A model generated the notes under the pieces. That model was not told where the DNA came from. It searched no databases and worked only from the letters and a program-made list of their open reading frames with translations. From contig CM035359.1 of the NCBI GenBank assembly GCA_020137815.1, positions 1,783,506 to 1,847,505 on the forward strand: 64,000 nucleotides of DNA, given 5' to 3'. This document shows positions 52,745 through 64,000 of the stretch, one piece after another. This stretch comes from Hormiphora californensis. Lineage: Eukaryota > Ctenophora > Tentaculata > Cydippida > Pleurobrachiidae. The stretch's first letter is position 1, and every line of letters starts with the position of its first letter. Both the position numbers and the translations under genes were made by a program.

Positions 52745-53969
52745 TAAGAAATGCTGTGATGTGATCGGATAGCGAAAGATTATAATCTGGGTGATCCGTG
52801 ATATTCAATCTTGCACTTGTTAATTCATCTTTGACTACAACAGTGGTTTTAATTATTTAGATTTTAGGTTTATTAAGACAAGCTGCACTGCAGTAAATTA
52901 GGCTGTGGAATAAATAAATAGGTACCCTATATAATAACAGGTAACAGCAAATAATAAAGGATAAAATAACAATGAACAATTAAAATAAGAAACAGAGAAA
53001 AAAGGGGCGACATCTGCAACAACAACTGCAACATCAGTGCGTGTAAGAAATGGAAAGATCTGGAAAGATGGAGTGTTGTACTCGAGCGAGTGCGCGCGGC
53101 GTAAACCGCACGTGCAGATAACGCGGGGTAAGGGAGACAGGTGAGTTGGTTGTGTACACTCGATTTCATTTCTTTGTTTGTGGCAGACTCGCACGTCACG
53201 TTTTGGTGCTTGTGATTTATTTTAGTTCGTAATTTAGAAACCCTACAATTTGATCACTTTAATCCAAGCCTCGTTATTAACCAATTCCTAGATTTCGACA
53301 AAAGTCATCAGAACTATCACCTTTTTCTGCGGCATTTCTGTAGCCATATAATCTATCTCTTCCCAACATGTCTCTCTCTCATTGCCTCTTCTTGTTGTGT
53401 AACCCCTTCTCCTCCTCTAAGTGTTAATGAATGAAGGACGCCTTCCTGTGAACCATTCCAGATTTCTTTGTGGTCTAGCCTGTTAAAATGTGCCAACTGC
53501 TACTGCTGCTTCTGTAGTTGTTGTTCTTGTCGGTAGATTGTCCTTTTATTTATTATCGGCCCTTTTCATGTTAGAATATATAACGTGAGAATATACTGCT
53601 TTTTTGTTATGATCTAACCCTCCTTTAGGACAGCTAGGCAACTGCTTCTATGGTTGCTATAGCTTGTTAGGCAGATTGTAACTTGAAACTTGAAGTTTCA
53701 AGTTGTATTCGGTCATGTCAAGCAGACACTGCATAGATCAGAGAGAGAGGGAGAGAAAGAGGGAAATACTAGCTTCGACTCGGTTGCAGAAAGAATATAT
53801 ATCGAATATATGGATGAGAGAGACGTTAAACATCAGTGTAACACAGCTGTCTGCATCTTCCCATCCTCTTCCTTTCTACCAGTTTTTAACGTGATTCTAC
53901 TTCTGTGACGTGTTATAGCCGCAGGTATCTGGACGAGAAAGGGCTAGGTTTCTGTTGATTCTCTTATTC

Positions 53970-54190
53970 TAAGTTGTCTGGCTATGTAGGTACTCGGGAG
54001 CTTTTGGAATTGAGAACACTACTAGCATGCCCCGACCTAGTTTCAATGACAACTTGTCTGGCTATGTATACCCGGGCATTGGAATTGAGAGCACTAGCAT
54101 GCTCAAACCTAGTTTCAATGACAACTTGTCTGGCTATGCACACGGGCATTGGAATTGAGAATTCTACTCAGACCTAGTTTCAATGACCTA
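53970..54190. repeat. three tandem copies of a ~65-80-bp unit
   Basis: TTGTCTGGCTATG, then GGCATTGGAATTGAGA, CTAGCATGC and CCTAGTTTCAATGACAAC recur three times with indels. The copies are not in a common reading frame. Confidence 0.85.
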
Positions 54191-56051
54191 AGCATTTTAC
54201 GCCCCGGTTAGCTTGCCAATTCCTCCTGTCCTCACTCACTTATATTCCCTCATATTCTATCCCTCTTTATCATTCTACCCTCTCTCCTCATATTCCCTCT
54301 TTATCTCCCACCTCGGATGCGATATATATTAGACCTAGGCTTGTAGCCGCGATTTTCTTGTAGTTAGACCTTTACTTTGTAGCTCTTTTTTAAGCTACGT
54401 ACGGTGTCAAAAACACTCAATTAAACCAGACTTCATCTCCACTAGTTCTGTATCTCACGTCACCTAGAGAATCTACTCGTCACTACTCTTTTACAACCCC
54501 ACTTTGCAATGCTTGACTGATCTTCATATCCTCTTTGTTGGGTAATAGAGGTGCAGCTAATCGACAAGTCCTATCTTGTTGGTCGACAAAAACGGGCTAG
54601 TTCTAAGATTCTATCTAACCACTTACAAGAACGCCGCAGTTGGTTGTGTCAAAGACTTGACACATCTCTTTTCTAAAGTAAGCAGGGTCTCTCTACCTAG
54701 GAAATGAACCTGTAACAGTGTAACCGTGTGATCACGTGGCAGCAGAATATATATCTCCTGATACGATCATCATTATATCTTGTAGTAGTCCACCGAATAT
54801 CCAGTGCTGCAGATGCTACTTTAATCTGGATGTCCAGAAGAGAGGCTAAAATCAGAGTCGGAGAGAGAGAGAGAGGGGAAGAGAGTGAGGGAGCTTGTTG
54901 TCGGACTGACCTCTCCACGGAGCTTGCTGATCAACTGATCCCTGTCATCAGATCAATTTGAATCCATACCAGTTAGAAGATAGAGAGATGGGAGAGAGAT
55001 ATAGAGATGGGGGGAGAGAGAGAGAGAGAGAGTTAGATAGATAGAGATAAAAGATAGAGATATATATAGAGAGAGAGAGAGAGATAGAGAGAGAGAGAGG
55101 GGGAAGATAGAGATTCTGCATACTGCTCCTTCCAAGATTGTTCCAAGATGATTTTTGCTATCATTTTTGCCGCCGTATGCCTATTGCATGATCTGGAAAA
55201 CAAAAAAGTCGAGAATATCCCGCTAATATTAAAATTTTGGCACACACTTATTTACTTGAGAACAGTTAGATAACATCACCATATATTCGAAACAACGCCG
55301 TCTACATTCGGAATTTGTACAGTTTGGCGAACATCAGTAACAGCTATACCTATAATAGGACTGCCATGGCTCACATCGTTGTTTTATTTCATAGAGCGAA
55401 CGTGTTCTGTGAGGGTTTGGTAGATCAACCTGGGATAGCCTTCTTCATTTTTTGGTTCAAATAATAATTAAGTAGATCTGACCATTACGTTATGGTTGTC
55501 TGGGCGTGTCCTAGTGAGCTGCATAACCAACCATATATCCATTAACAGCACTTTCCAACCTGTCTCTATAGTTTACTAGGCGTGTTGCTTGTTCACAATG
55601 CTTATACCGGATCTACTCGACTAGTTCGTCGACAACTCATTCTATGATCCCTAATTTTGTGTGATTAAAATGTTGTTGATTTACCGAAGTTTGTTTCCCA
55701 TGACCGACAATTTGGTTTGCCAGATCTATAAAAGCTTGAACAATATAATCTTCCCAATTATCAGTAATCAGATGTTAATCATTAATCAGCTATTTCCGCA
55801 ATAGTGCGACATTCTCCCTCTAACTCGGCAATTAGTAGATATCCCTCGTGAACTAGAACTAATATCCTCTCTACAACTTTGTTGCTACAAGCATCTGCCC
55901 AAACCTCTCTTCTAATCTCCAAATAGTCAATCCCTCAGTTTCCCATTCACGCCCTTCAAACTGGAGGTGTTTTTATTTTCTGTGAATTTAATTCGGATGC
56001 GGGCTTCATCCCCGTGCATTCTTCCATTAAACCCCCAAAGAGAAAAGTAGA

Positions 56052-56086
<35 letters not shown>

Positions 56087-57089
56087 GAGGGCCCGCGGGA
56101 AAACTCGTCGCCTCTCCTCCTCTCTTCTTGGCCTGCCATTTCCTGTCTCCTTCTCTCCCTTTTCCTATCCCTCCCCGATACCCTTATTACCTTTGCATCG
56201 ATTCCCTTTGCGTTCTCTTATTCATCACACTTCTCCTAACGGGCCATCTATTCCCTCTCCCTTCCTCTGCCCTATCTCCTCTCTTTTATCGTATAATATA
56301 TTTTATCTTTATTTGTAATTTTCGATCCTGGGTAAACATGGCAGACATACACACAATCATCCCTGATCTGATGATGGCACTACTTGTACAGTAATATCTC
56401 TGTATATCAAATGACCATCATGACCATCTCTCCCCCCATTTGACATGATTGTGTACAGATTTGAAAATGTTCTGTTGTTAGTGTGAAAAAGAAGCGATAG
56501 ATTTTCATAGTATAGATCAATTTTGGGTGCAGTAAAATCATAACTCGAGTTTGTCAGTTCGGTGTTCAGAATCTAATTATTTGTTGATCCCTCTATTAAT
56601 TTCTGTGACATAAAACCGAACTGACACCACTATTATCTGATCCCCATAATAATGATTGACATGACCAAATCGGAAGATCGCGTGGCTAGACTTAACAAAC
56701 CCTTCCCTCATTCTCACTGAATCGAGCTTCTCTTAAAAGTTAGGAATAGATCCTAAAAACAAAACTATAGAAATTAGAACCAGCTTTTACTAAAATAACA
56801 TGACAAGCATAGATAATAGATATCAGCTGATAAGATCATTATTCATCCCCTGGATCTGCAGAATGGAAGTTTATCTCTCCTTTCCTCCAGTCCAGCTTGG
56901 GCAACAACATTGCATTGTTCCGTATTGTGCTTTATTTCCATCTCTTGCACCTCTAAAATAGAACAGTAGCTGTTATTATACTAGGTGAGAGACACAAAAA
57001 ATCTATCGTTTCTCTCTTTCTCAGACTCCTTCCAGTCTCTATCTTTCTATCTCTATCCATCTATCTCTATCCATCATCTTGTTTTGTTT
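54191..57089. other. gene-poor region
   Basis: Contains GA/GATA tracts at 54860-55105 and 56050-56085. A 41-codon ORF at 55150 with a hydrophobic start (MIFAIIFAAVCLL) is too weak to call. Nothing else is supported. Confidence 0.4.
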
Positions 57090-59160
57090 TATTTTGGGGG
57101 CCCCCATACTCTAAAAAATTTTAAAATTTCCCCCAATTCCCCTCTTGGCTTAATTACGCTCCTAACACCTTCCCAATTCCCCCTTTAAATTATGCCCCCT
57201 GGCGGAAGGGGGGGAAGATTAAGGTGATCGGGTGTAAGTGGAGAGGGGGGAATTTTAGGTTTAAAAGGGGGAAAAAAGGGAAGAAGAAGGGGGGAAAAAA
57301 GGGGAAAAGGAGAGGAAGAGAGAAGAGGGGAAAAGAGAGGGGAAAAAAGAAAGATAGAGTTGGGGGGAAGGGGAGAGAGGGGGGAACCGTGTTGCCTTTT
57401 GCGCCCTTTTGGTCCCCCAAAAGAAAAAAGGTTTTTTGGTCCGCCACAAAAATTTTCCTGTTCTCCCCTGTCTGTCTCCCCTTTTCCTCTCTTTATTCTC
57501 TTTTGGGGTTTCTCTCTTTTAAATCTCCATTTCCTTTCTTGGGGACAGTGCGGATTTTTCCGGGAAAATTTGGTTTTTTGCCCCAATTTCACCATTGGGT
57601 CCAAACTTCTCTTTTCCCCTCCACCCCTTCCCCTTTTCCCCCTTCCCCTCCCCCCTCTTCTTTCTCTCCCTTACTTTCTCTTTTAAAAAGGGGGTGATCT
57701 TTAACTCTTTCTTTCTTTTCTTTTCGCCCTGGGCTTTCTGCCCCCCCAAAAAACCCTATGGGTCTCTTTTCTATTCCGTTTCTCTCTCACTCTCTTCCTC
57801 CACTCCCCCTATCTTTTCCTCTCCCATTTCTTCAAATTCGGGAAGAGAGAAGGGTTGGGGCATTTTTGTGAGAAAGCTGCATAAAATTGAGAAACCGGTT
57901 TTGGGTGTTTTCTCCCTTTGGGGGGAAAAAAGGGTACCCCACAAAAAAACATATTAGCAGGGTAAAGAAATTTTTCCTTCCCCCCTTTTCCAACCCCCCC
58001 TTCACTCCCCTCTCTCTTCCTTTCTTTTCTATTTTCTCATTTTTCTAAATTTGGCCCCTCTCTTTTTTTTCTTTTTTTCCCTTTGTAAATTGGGGTCCAG
58101 TTATCGTGTGTTTTAGGGAAAAAAAAAACAAAAAACCTAAACCCAAAAGGGGGGTTCCCTTTTTTGGGCCCAAAAATTCCGGGAACCTTCCGGGTGGGGG
58201 ACCCCCCCCCCATCCTCTTTGGGAAAAAAGGGAATGCCACAATTTCCTTTCTTTTTCTCTCCTTTTTTCCAGGGGTGGTTTAAAAACTGGGAAATTTTTT
58301 TTTTTAAGTTCCCTGTTTTTTTAAGGAAAAAGGAAATAAAGAAGAAGGGAAACCCCCGAGGAAAGAGAAAAAACCAAAAACCCCGCCGAGGGGAAAAGAG
58401 GAGGAGAGGAGGGCCAATTTTTTAAAGGGGGGAAGAAGAGAAGACCCGGAAAGAAGGGATCTCTTTTTTCCTCTCCCCCTCTCCCCTTTTTTTTGTTGTC
58501 TTCTCTCTCTCTTTTCTCTCTCTCTCTTTTCTCTCTTTCCACTTCTCTCCTTTTTTCCCCTCTCTCTCTCTCTTTTTCTCTCTCCCCCTTCTCTCTTTTC
58601 CTTTTTTGTTTGCAACCCCCCCCAAAGAAACCCTTTAAACCCGGGTTAAGGCTTTGAACAGAAAAACCGTATGGCATTTTTTTGTTTAATTTTGTGGGTT
58701 TTGAAAACCCGTACCGGGGTTTTAAATACACGGGAAAAAGGAAAAGCGCCCAAGATAAGCGGAAATTTCTGAAAAGGGTAAGAAAAAAGTTCGATTATAA
58801 GTGGGAATTTTTTTTTAAAGCGACGGGCCCCGCCCCCGCACTATTAGTTAAGGGGGAATTCTCCGGCCCTGAGGAGAAAAAGGATTGACCTGGTTCCCTT
58901 GGAAAGAAAAAAAAATTTATTTTTCCCAAATGGCCCCCCCGGGAAAAAAGGCGCTAGCTTTATCAGGAACCGGAAACGGTTTCAACCCGCTGCTTTTTTA
59001 ATTTGGGGCCGGGCCCGGGGAAATTTTCCACGCTTGACGTGTGTAAGGGGGGGCTGGAGAGGAATAGCCTTTTTGTTTTAGACGTTCTGTTTGGGGCCCG
59101 TTCTAGATTTCAAATTTGGGGACCTGGGGTGCTTTTTAAAAAATTTTGGGGTTTAGTAGA
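57090..59160. other. homopolymer-rich, probably low-quality sequence
   Basis: The same runs-of-identical-bases texture as 48840-50290 (GGGGG, TTTTTTTT, CCCCCCC, AAAAAAA in alternation), without an N gap. Long overlapping ORFs rich in Phe/Pro/Ser or Lys/Gly/Arg are not credible genes. Confidence 0.7.
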
Positions 59161-60099
59161 AGATGTGAACCTAGGGCTGTATTTATGTGCGAGAGAGAGA
59201 GAGAGAGAGAGTGCTGCTCCATATAATTTGTTAACGAATTTGAATTATGTCCTATATATTTGCAATTTGATTGGCTTGTAATCAGCGGAAAGGGGGGTAG
59301 GGGCTGTTTAAAAGGTGGTTAAATTGAGCGCTATGTGCGGTGGGGTTAGTGGTTTATATGTTTCACAGAAGACTGTGACATGTCCTTGTTAAACATGTGC
59401 TGTGGGTGTGAGGTGGTGTGAGGTGGTGTGAGGTGACGCTCCCTACCGCTTCGGAGTCATCGATTAAATTTTAATGGATGATTTTGTTTCCAATCCCAAT
59501 ATGATTCATAGTCCTTCCTTGCACTTCCTACTTTCCTTGCCAGCGTGAATTAAAAACTAAGCTTGATTTGTAATTTGTCATCAGATTCAGAAAAGTGAAA
59601 AAGGTTATAAAAGTGCTATCTTTATCTGTCATGTCGATGATTGATAATAACGCTGACAAATCATGCTCATGATCACTATATTAAAAGTTCTAAAAGGGAT
59701 CCCTCTAAAAGAACTGTCAGACCTGTAGAGCCTATATTTTTTAGCTCTATCTTCCACGATATATTTATATATATCATCTCGCCATGACGCTGTCTCCTCG
59801 GAGGAGACTCCTCCCCTAGAGCCTCCAATCTCCATTAAAACCCATGGAGTGTCCTCCAATATGTTATCTCTCCCCGCATTATATGCGCTTGTCACGTGAT
59901 GCTAAATCCCACGTGTAGTGCACTATACAACCAATAAGCGAACGAGGCTTCTCGATCCAAGGCTGTCAAATGACTGTTTATTAGCCACTGGAGCTTCCTC
60001 CCGCTGGAGCTCGATATTGCCCTTTTTGTGCCTTTGCATATATTATTGTCATAAAGTGATTTGATATATAGTCACTGGTTGTGTCTTCCTGGTATAGTT
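59161..60099. other. no gene identified
   Basis: Spacer with a small GA run (59192-59210) and GTGTGAGGTG repeats (59408-59436). A minus ORF at 59629-59895 has no supporting motif. Confidence 0.4.
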
Positions 60100-60200
60100 T
60101 GTTGAGAAGAGACTCTTTGAGGAGAACCAGATCGGATCACATCACCAGTTATACGATATCATTCTTGGAATCATCTTCATCAGAAGATTCGCCTGAAACA
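60100..60200 (+). CDS. candidate Ser/Arg-rich internal exon
   Basis: Preceded by a good pyrimidine-rich acceptor (TTCCTGGTATAG) and ended by a strong donor (ACAG|GTAAGT at 60200). The phase-2 frame reads RRDSLRRTRSDHITSYTISF, then LESSSSEDSPET, resembling a phosphorylated linker (RRxS/RxxS sites, then an acidic Ser cluster). A second frame reads FVEKRLFEENQIGSHHQLYD before a stop. No partner exons were placed. Confidence 0.3.
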
Positions 60201-60756
60201 GGTAAGTCGTGTCACAAGGCTCTGTGTTATAATGAGAGTTTCTTCAATGCTCAGCTGCCTGGAACTCGAACCCACAAATCAGATCGCCTAACAAAACGCA
60301 CTTCATCCATCTATCAAGCATTATGTTCATTCTTTAGAACATGATTCACATGCAGCTGATAGAGGGTGGGTTAGCTTCTGCGGTTTATACTTAGTCGAAA
60401 GACGAAAAGGAGGGACCAATTGGCTTTCATTTTAATATTTCTCCTGATATATATCCTCATTCCTCTGCAATTGATCAACGGCCCACTTGTTACTCCTGCA
60501 TAAAATACATCAATCATGCTACATAACGATGATCGGATACAGACAAAAGAAAGTCTTAGCAAGCAACATCAATCATCGTATGATAGGTCAAGGTCTACAT
60601 GCACGTAGGACGGAAAAAAGATAGAAAGATAGAAAGATAAGATCTGGTTTTTCGGTTAACAAGTACACAACTACGCAAGTGGTTCACCCAGGTTACTATA
60701 TTTGTGGTTGTGAAACAAGCGATAACAAGCAAACAAGTTGTCAATAGAGACTCTCT

Positions 60757-60798
<42 letters not shown>

Positions 60799-60812
60799 TC
60801 TCTCTCTCCCTC
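60757..60812. repeat. CT microsatellite
   Basis: (CT)n of about 50 bp with CCCT interruptions. Confidence 0.95.
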
Positions 60813-61444
60813 TCGCACACACATAATACAGGTTTTTAAACCACAGATCCATCTAGTCGATGGAGTGGTGAGATCTATCACTTGATAATAGTTCTTTATC
60901 GGCAATATTGATCTTGTCCAATTGTTTGCTGTTTTAGATTGACCAAACATCATTGGAATCATCGGAATTTTTGAACTCAAGTTACTCTAAAACCAGCGTA
61001 CTTCTTATTCCCATTGGTAAGTTCCCAAGCGCTACCGACTGAAAAGGGATTGTATCCTAAAGTTTCCATTTCCCAAGTGTCCAGTTTAAATGTGCTCCCT
61101 CCCTGTGTGTGCCTAGGCAAGGTGCCCCTCCCCCTCTATTCTGGTTCTCTCGCACTTTCCAGCACACTTCCAATCTCGTGCACGTCATGTTCATGGGATG
61201 TACACCGTAGTAAAGTATCAAGGATTCTCAATTGGGTTGTAAAACTTGCTTGATATAATGATATCGGATAAATTAAAATACCGTATCTCTGGTCTCTAAA
61301 TAGAATAATCTAAAGCATTGCTTGATATCGATCGAAAAATCTAGAACGAAATTTATGAATTTGGACTTTTTAAACTTTGACAAACTATTCTGGTGCCTGG
61401 GATTGACGGATGGTGATTTAATGCTTATCAAAGAAGATTCCGGG

Positions 61445-61663
61445 TCATCTAACATTAGTCCCATCGGTGCTATAAAAGGTTCGACCTTGGGATTTCTTGC
61501 CATTTCTGTTTTGCAATACTTCTGTCCGAATTTCTCCATTACTGTCTGCTAAGAAAGGTATGTTAATGGCCAGTGGGTTTTCAATGGTTGCATGAAATTC
61601 AAACCAAATACCTAATTCATAAGTTCGATAGCATACATAACTTGCCTGGTTATAGACTACCAA
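61445..61663 (-). CDS. candidate coding exon(s), unknown protein
   Basis: Minus-strand open frame after a good acceptor (CTTTCAATCTCTCACAG, plus about 61665-61681) reads VVYNQASYVCYRTYELGIWF, then FEFHATIENPLAINIPF and on to a TGA at 61445. A second minus frame (from an ATG at 61539 down to 61273) overlaps it. Codon use looks coding in the first half. Which frame is real, and whether an intron lies near 61555, cannot be settled by eye. Confidence 0.3.
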   Translation of the reverse strand: MVVYNQASYVCYRTYELGIWFEFHATIENPLAINIPFLADSNGEIRTEVLQNRNGKKSQGRTFYSTDGTNVR

Positions 61664-61918
61664 TGGCTGTGAGAGATTGAAAGTGAAAGAGAAGTGGGAG
61701 ATATAAAGTAAGAGTGAGTCTGGACTGGACGGGGGAGGAGCTGGAGAGATGTGTTTACCTGCCTGGCACGAGCAGGGATTTTAATGAGAATTTAACGAGT
61801 TGGACCGATAATTGGTTCACACACACACGCCTCATCTTACTCGTCAAAGTAGTTTAGTACAGACTGAACACATTATACTTGTGTTGTTTTATTTTCAAAC
61901 CTTTGTTTTTGTTCACCA

Positions 61919-62414
61919 TGCCGGGTCGAATGCGTGGAGGGGCAGGTCGGAGTCGTCATGGTAACCAACAATTCTACAACGAAGCAGCATTCCACCAAGT
62001 GGATCACTCCCACCACCATGCCCGATCCCGAAGATCCCGGTCCCGGAGACAGAACATCTCAGCAGCAGCCCTCCGCCGGATGATGCTCAGCTCAACCTCC
62101 AGTAGTAACCAAGAGAACCTCTTTATTATGAGTAGTTTCTACCGCAGATACGAGGACGGGTCTTGGTTTGATGATCCACATTCCTACTGGTCATTCCAAC
62201 GCCGAGCTGTCCTGATTAACACATGTTATGGTCCTGGACCGGGGAGATTTAATCTCGGGGTTCATACTAAACGGTTCCTGGCTATATCGGAGATTGCTCA
62301 TGAGCTGATGGCACCTAGGAGGTACGGAGGAGGAGGAGGAGGGGCTGTCTGTCCTGATATGCTGGAACACTCGATTATTAATGAGGAACTGAGTGATGGA
62401 GAGGACGAATACGG
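61919..62414 (+). CDS. first exon of an unrecognised basic, His/Arg-rich protein
   Basis: A good start context (CACCATGCC) opens 165 codons ending at a GTAAGG donor in phase 1. The N terminus is Gly/Arg-rich. His-rich residues 26-34 precede an RS-type patch RSRRSRSRRQ (36-45). A folded-looking middle reads YRRYEDGSWFDDPHSYWSFQ and NTCYGPGPGRFNLGVHTKRF. A GGGGGG run near 127-132 precedes an acidic tail EELSDGEDEYG. Nuclear or RNA-associated location is suggested by composition only. Possible next exons are at 62947 (DVVVIRNDISAQYPHLYVLS, matching phase but a poor acceptor) and near 63658 (ATTNEHRFCKCQ with a GTATGT donor). The gene may continue past the window. Confidence 0.6.
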
Positions 62415-63089
62415 GTAAGGTTTAGGGGTAAAAAGATCATAGTGATGGGGAATGGGTTGGGTGAGAGCAGTAGGAAAGGTCAGTTTGTTTGTCTTGTTTG
62501 TCGGGACCTTGCAGTGCTATTCTACGACGCAGCATTGCATATATTAGATTGCTCCCAATAGCTGCCGTCTATCCAGTGTCCATGTCAGTCTCTATTGATT
62601 AGGATCTTTGATTGGTGTTTTTCCTGTCATGTCTAGTGTCTATTAATATCCAAGGGGACCTCTGTCCTCTAGTGTGTTTTTCCTGGCACCCTTTCCCGCC
62701 CACATGCGTCACTCATCCAGGGCCAATAATAAACCTGTCAACCTACCCCTAGTTCATTAGTGAGCAGCCTGGACCACATGACATCCAATATATATTACAT
62801 GCCCCCCTCCTGTTACATGGTACTATTATTATATGATATAGTGGCACGGGGCACCCTGGAGTATATGATATTGTTATATGGAGTCAATGGCGAACAATCA
62901 AAGTTCTAAAACTTGGTGATTTTAAGGACCTATACATACGTTCAAGATGATGTTGTAGTAATTCGGAATGATATATCAGCCCAGTACCCCCATTTGTATG
63001 TTCTGTCTGACAGGTTCATTTTGTTCATGATCCAGGGTTGCAGTACTGGGGAGATTGATGATGATAGAGGAGCTAGTTGATTAACTAGA

Positions 63090-63106
63090 GGGGAGAGAGA
63101 GAGAGT

Positions 63107-63170
<64 letters not shown>
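63090..63170. repeat. GA microsatellite
   Basis: (GA)n of about 75 bp, probably intronic to the gene starting at 61919. Confidence 0.95.
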
Positions 63171-63174
<4 letters not shown>

Positions 63175-63317
63175 TCAGAGAGTGAGTATGTGTATGAAAG
63201 GTTGCCAATGCCGAAGAAGTAGTAACTACAAGCTTTAATTTATCTCTAAGGGAAGAAGGTGCGAGGAGGGTCAACTGCAATGATCAAGTAAGGAGAGGTA
63301 GTAATAGTATCATTTCC

Positions 63318-63318
63318 C

Positions 63319-63354
<36 letters not shown>

Positions 63355-63373
63355 CTCTCTCTCTCTCTCTCTC

Positions 63374-63431
<58 letters not shown>
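63318..63431. repeat. CT microsatellite
   Basis: (CT)n of about 110 bp with a few CTCA interruptions. Together with 63090-63170 it forms an opposed purine/pyrimidine pair. Confidence 0.97.
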
Positions 63432-63433
<2 letters not shown>

Positions 63434-64000
63434 ACTGCCCCCCACAATCACGTGATTATAGGGTCCCGGGATGATTGGTATAGATTAAGGGTGCACCTCA
63501 CATCTTGTGTGTGTGGTGCTGTGGTGAGATTGTGTGAGAGATGTCTTTGCAATAATACCTCTACTATAACATGTATGCTCCTTCTTCGATCGTATTTGGT
63601 ATCCTCCTGCAGTAGCGTGATATGTGATATGTGATATTGTCTGTGTGTGTATATTAGTGCGGCAACCACCAATGAGCATCGCTTCTGCAAGTGTCAGGTA
63701 TGTCGATCACTCAAATAGTTTTTATGAAGGAGTAAAATTCAATATCTGTTTTTATGAAGGAGCACCGTTGTTGTTGAAAGATTGGAGACATTAAAGCAGC
63801 TTGTGGATATTGAAGTGTTCGCCTGTTCTGATCAATCTTGCTCAATGCTCCTAAGTCATTAGGAAATTAATGAGGATCAGAAAGTAAAGATTGTCCCTAG
63901 ATATTGTTACAGTGGGGGAGAAGAGAGAGAGAGGGAAGAGTGAAGTCAAAAATAGAAGAGCAGGACTAGGAGAAAGTTGGGAAAGGTGTGCTCGATTCAA

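Noticed and set aside
55150-55275. 41-codon ORF with hydrophobic N terminus
   Set aside because: Too short, AT-rich and without promoter or homology support.
57185-58731. Overlapping ORFs in both strands of the 57-59 kb block
   Set aside because: Same low-quality texture; no motif.
60240-60310. tRNA-like T-arm (minus strand GGGTTCGAGTTCC)
   Set aside because: The arms do not pair into a T stem and no acceptor or anticodon stem can be built.

Overview
The window is nuclear DNA from an animal, most likely an invertebrate. It has spliced genes with canonical GT-AG introns, orthologues of conserved animal genes (ZMAT2, the proteasome ATPase PSMC4/Rpt3, a SIK-type kinase, a CD225/dispanin protein), very abundant GA/CT microsatellites, minisatellites, many inverted-repeat DNA elements and several non-LTR retrotransposon remnants. 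I cannot name the phylum from the sequence. There is one assembly gap (48740-48839). Two stretches of homopolymer-rich sequence (48840-50290 and about 57090-59160) look like poor-quality consensus.

Layout. 222-1670 (+): a five-exon secreted protein of unknown function. 1885-3427 (-): ZMAT2/Snu23, a spliceosome protein, with a Helitron-like insert in its last intron. 4116-5980 (+): a CD225/dispanin two-helix membrane protein with a CRE-TATA promoter and an 805-bp foldback element filling most of intron 1. 6.2-20.6 kb is a transposon-rich block: a 112-bp near-palindrome, a minus-strand mobile-element ORF with a LINE-type zinc-finger tail, two short elements sharing one TIR, a 5'-truncated LINE reverse transcriptase, two copies of a second TIR family and a 1.6-kb foldback element with arms of about 390 and 510 bp. 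20654-21017 (-): a 91-residue secreted protein. 21695-30443 (+): PSMC4, whose last intron (6.2 kb) holds an antisense retrotransposon with reverse transcriptase and a restriction-like endonuclease, next to a 78-bp satellite. 31.06-32.12 kb: a 28-bp satellite. 33119-43289 (-): a ten-exon SIK/AMPK-related kinase whose introns carry a hAT-like element with a CRE cluster, two perfect hairpins and a 14-bp satellite open in all forward frames. 44.36-48.31 kb: a TIR element, a decayed L2/CR1-like LINE and a Helitron-like element. 51.0-61.7 kb is gene-poor with a few candidate exons. 61919 (+) starts a multi-exon gene, not recognised, that may run off the window.

The host genes do not form a pathway or operon. 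They are independent housekeeping (splicing, proteasome), signalling (kinase) and membrane or secreted genes separated by repeats. Exon boundaries were placed by hand from splice motifs, reading phase and remembered protein families; none was tested against transcripts.
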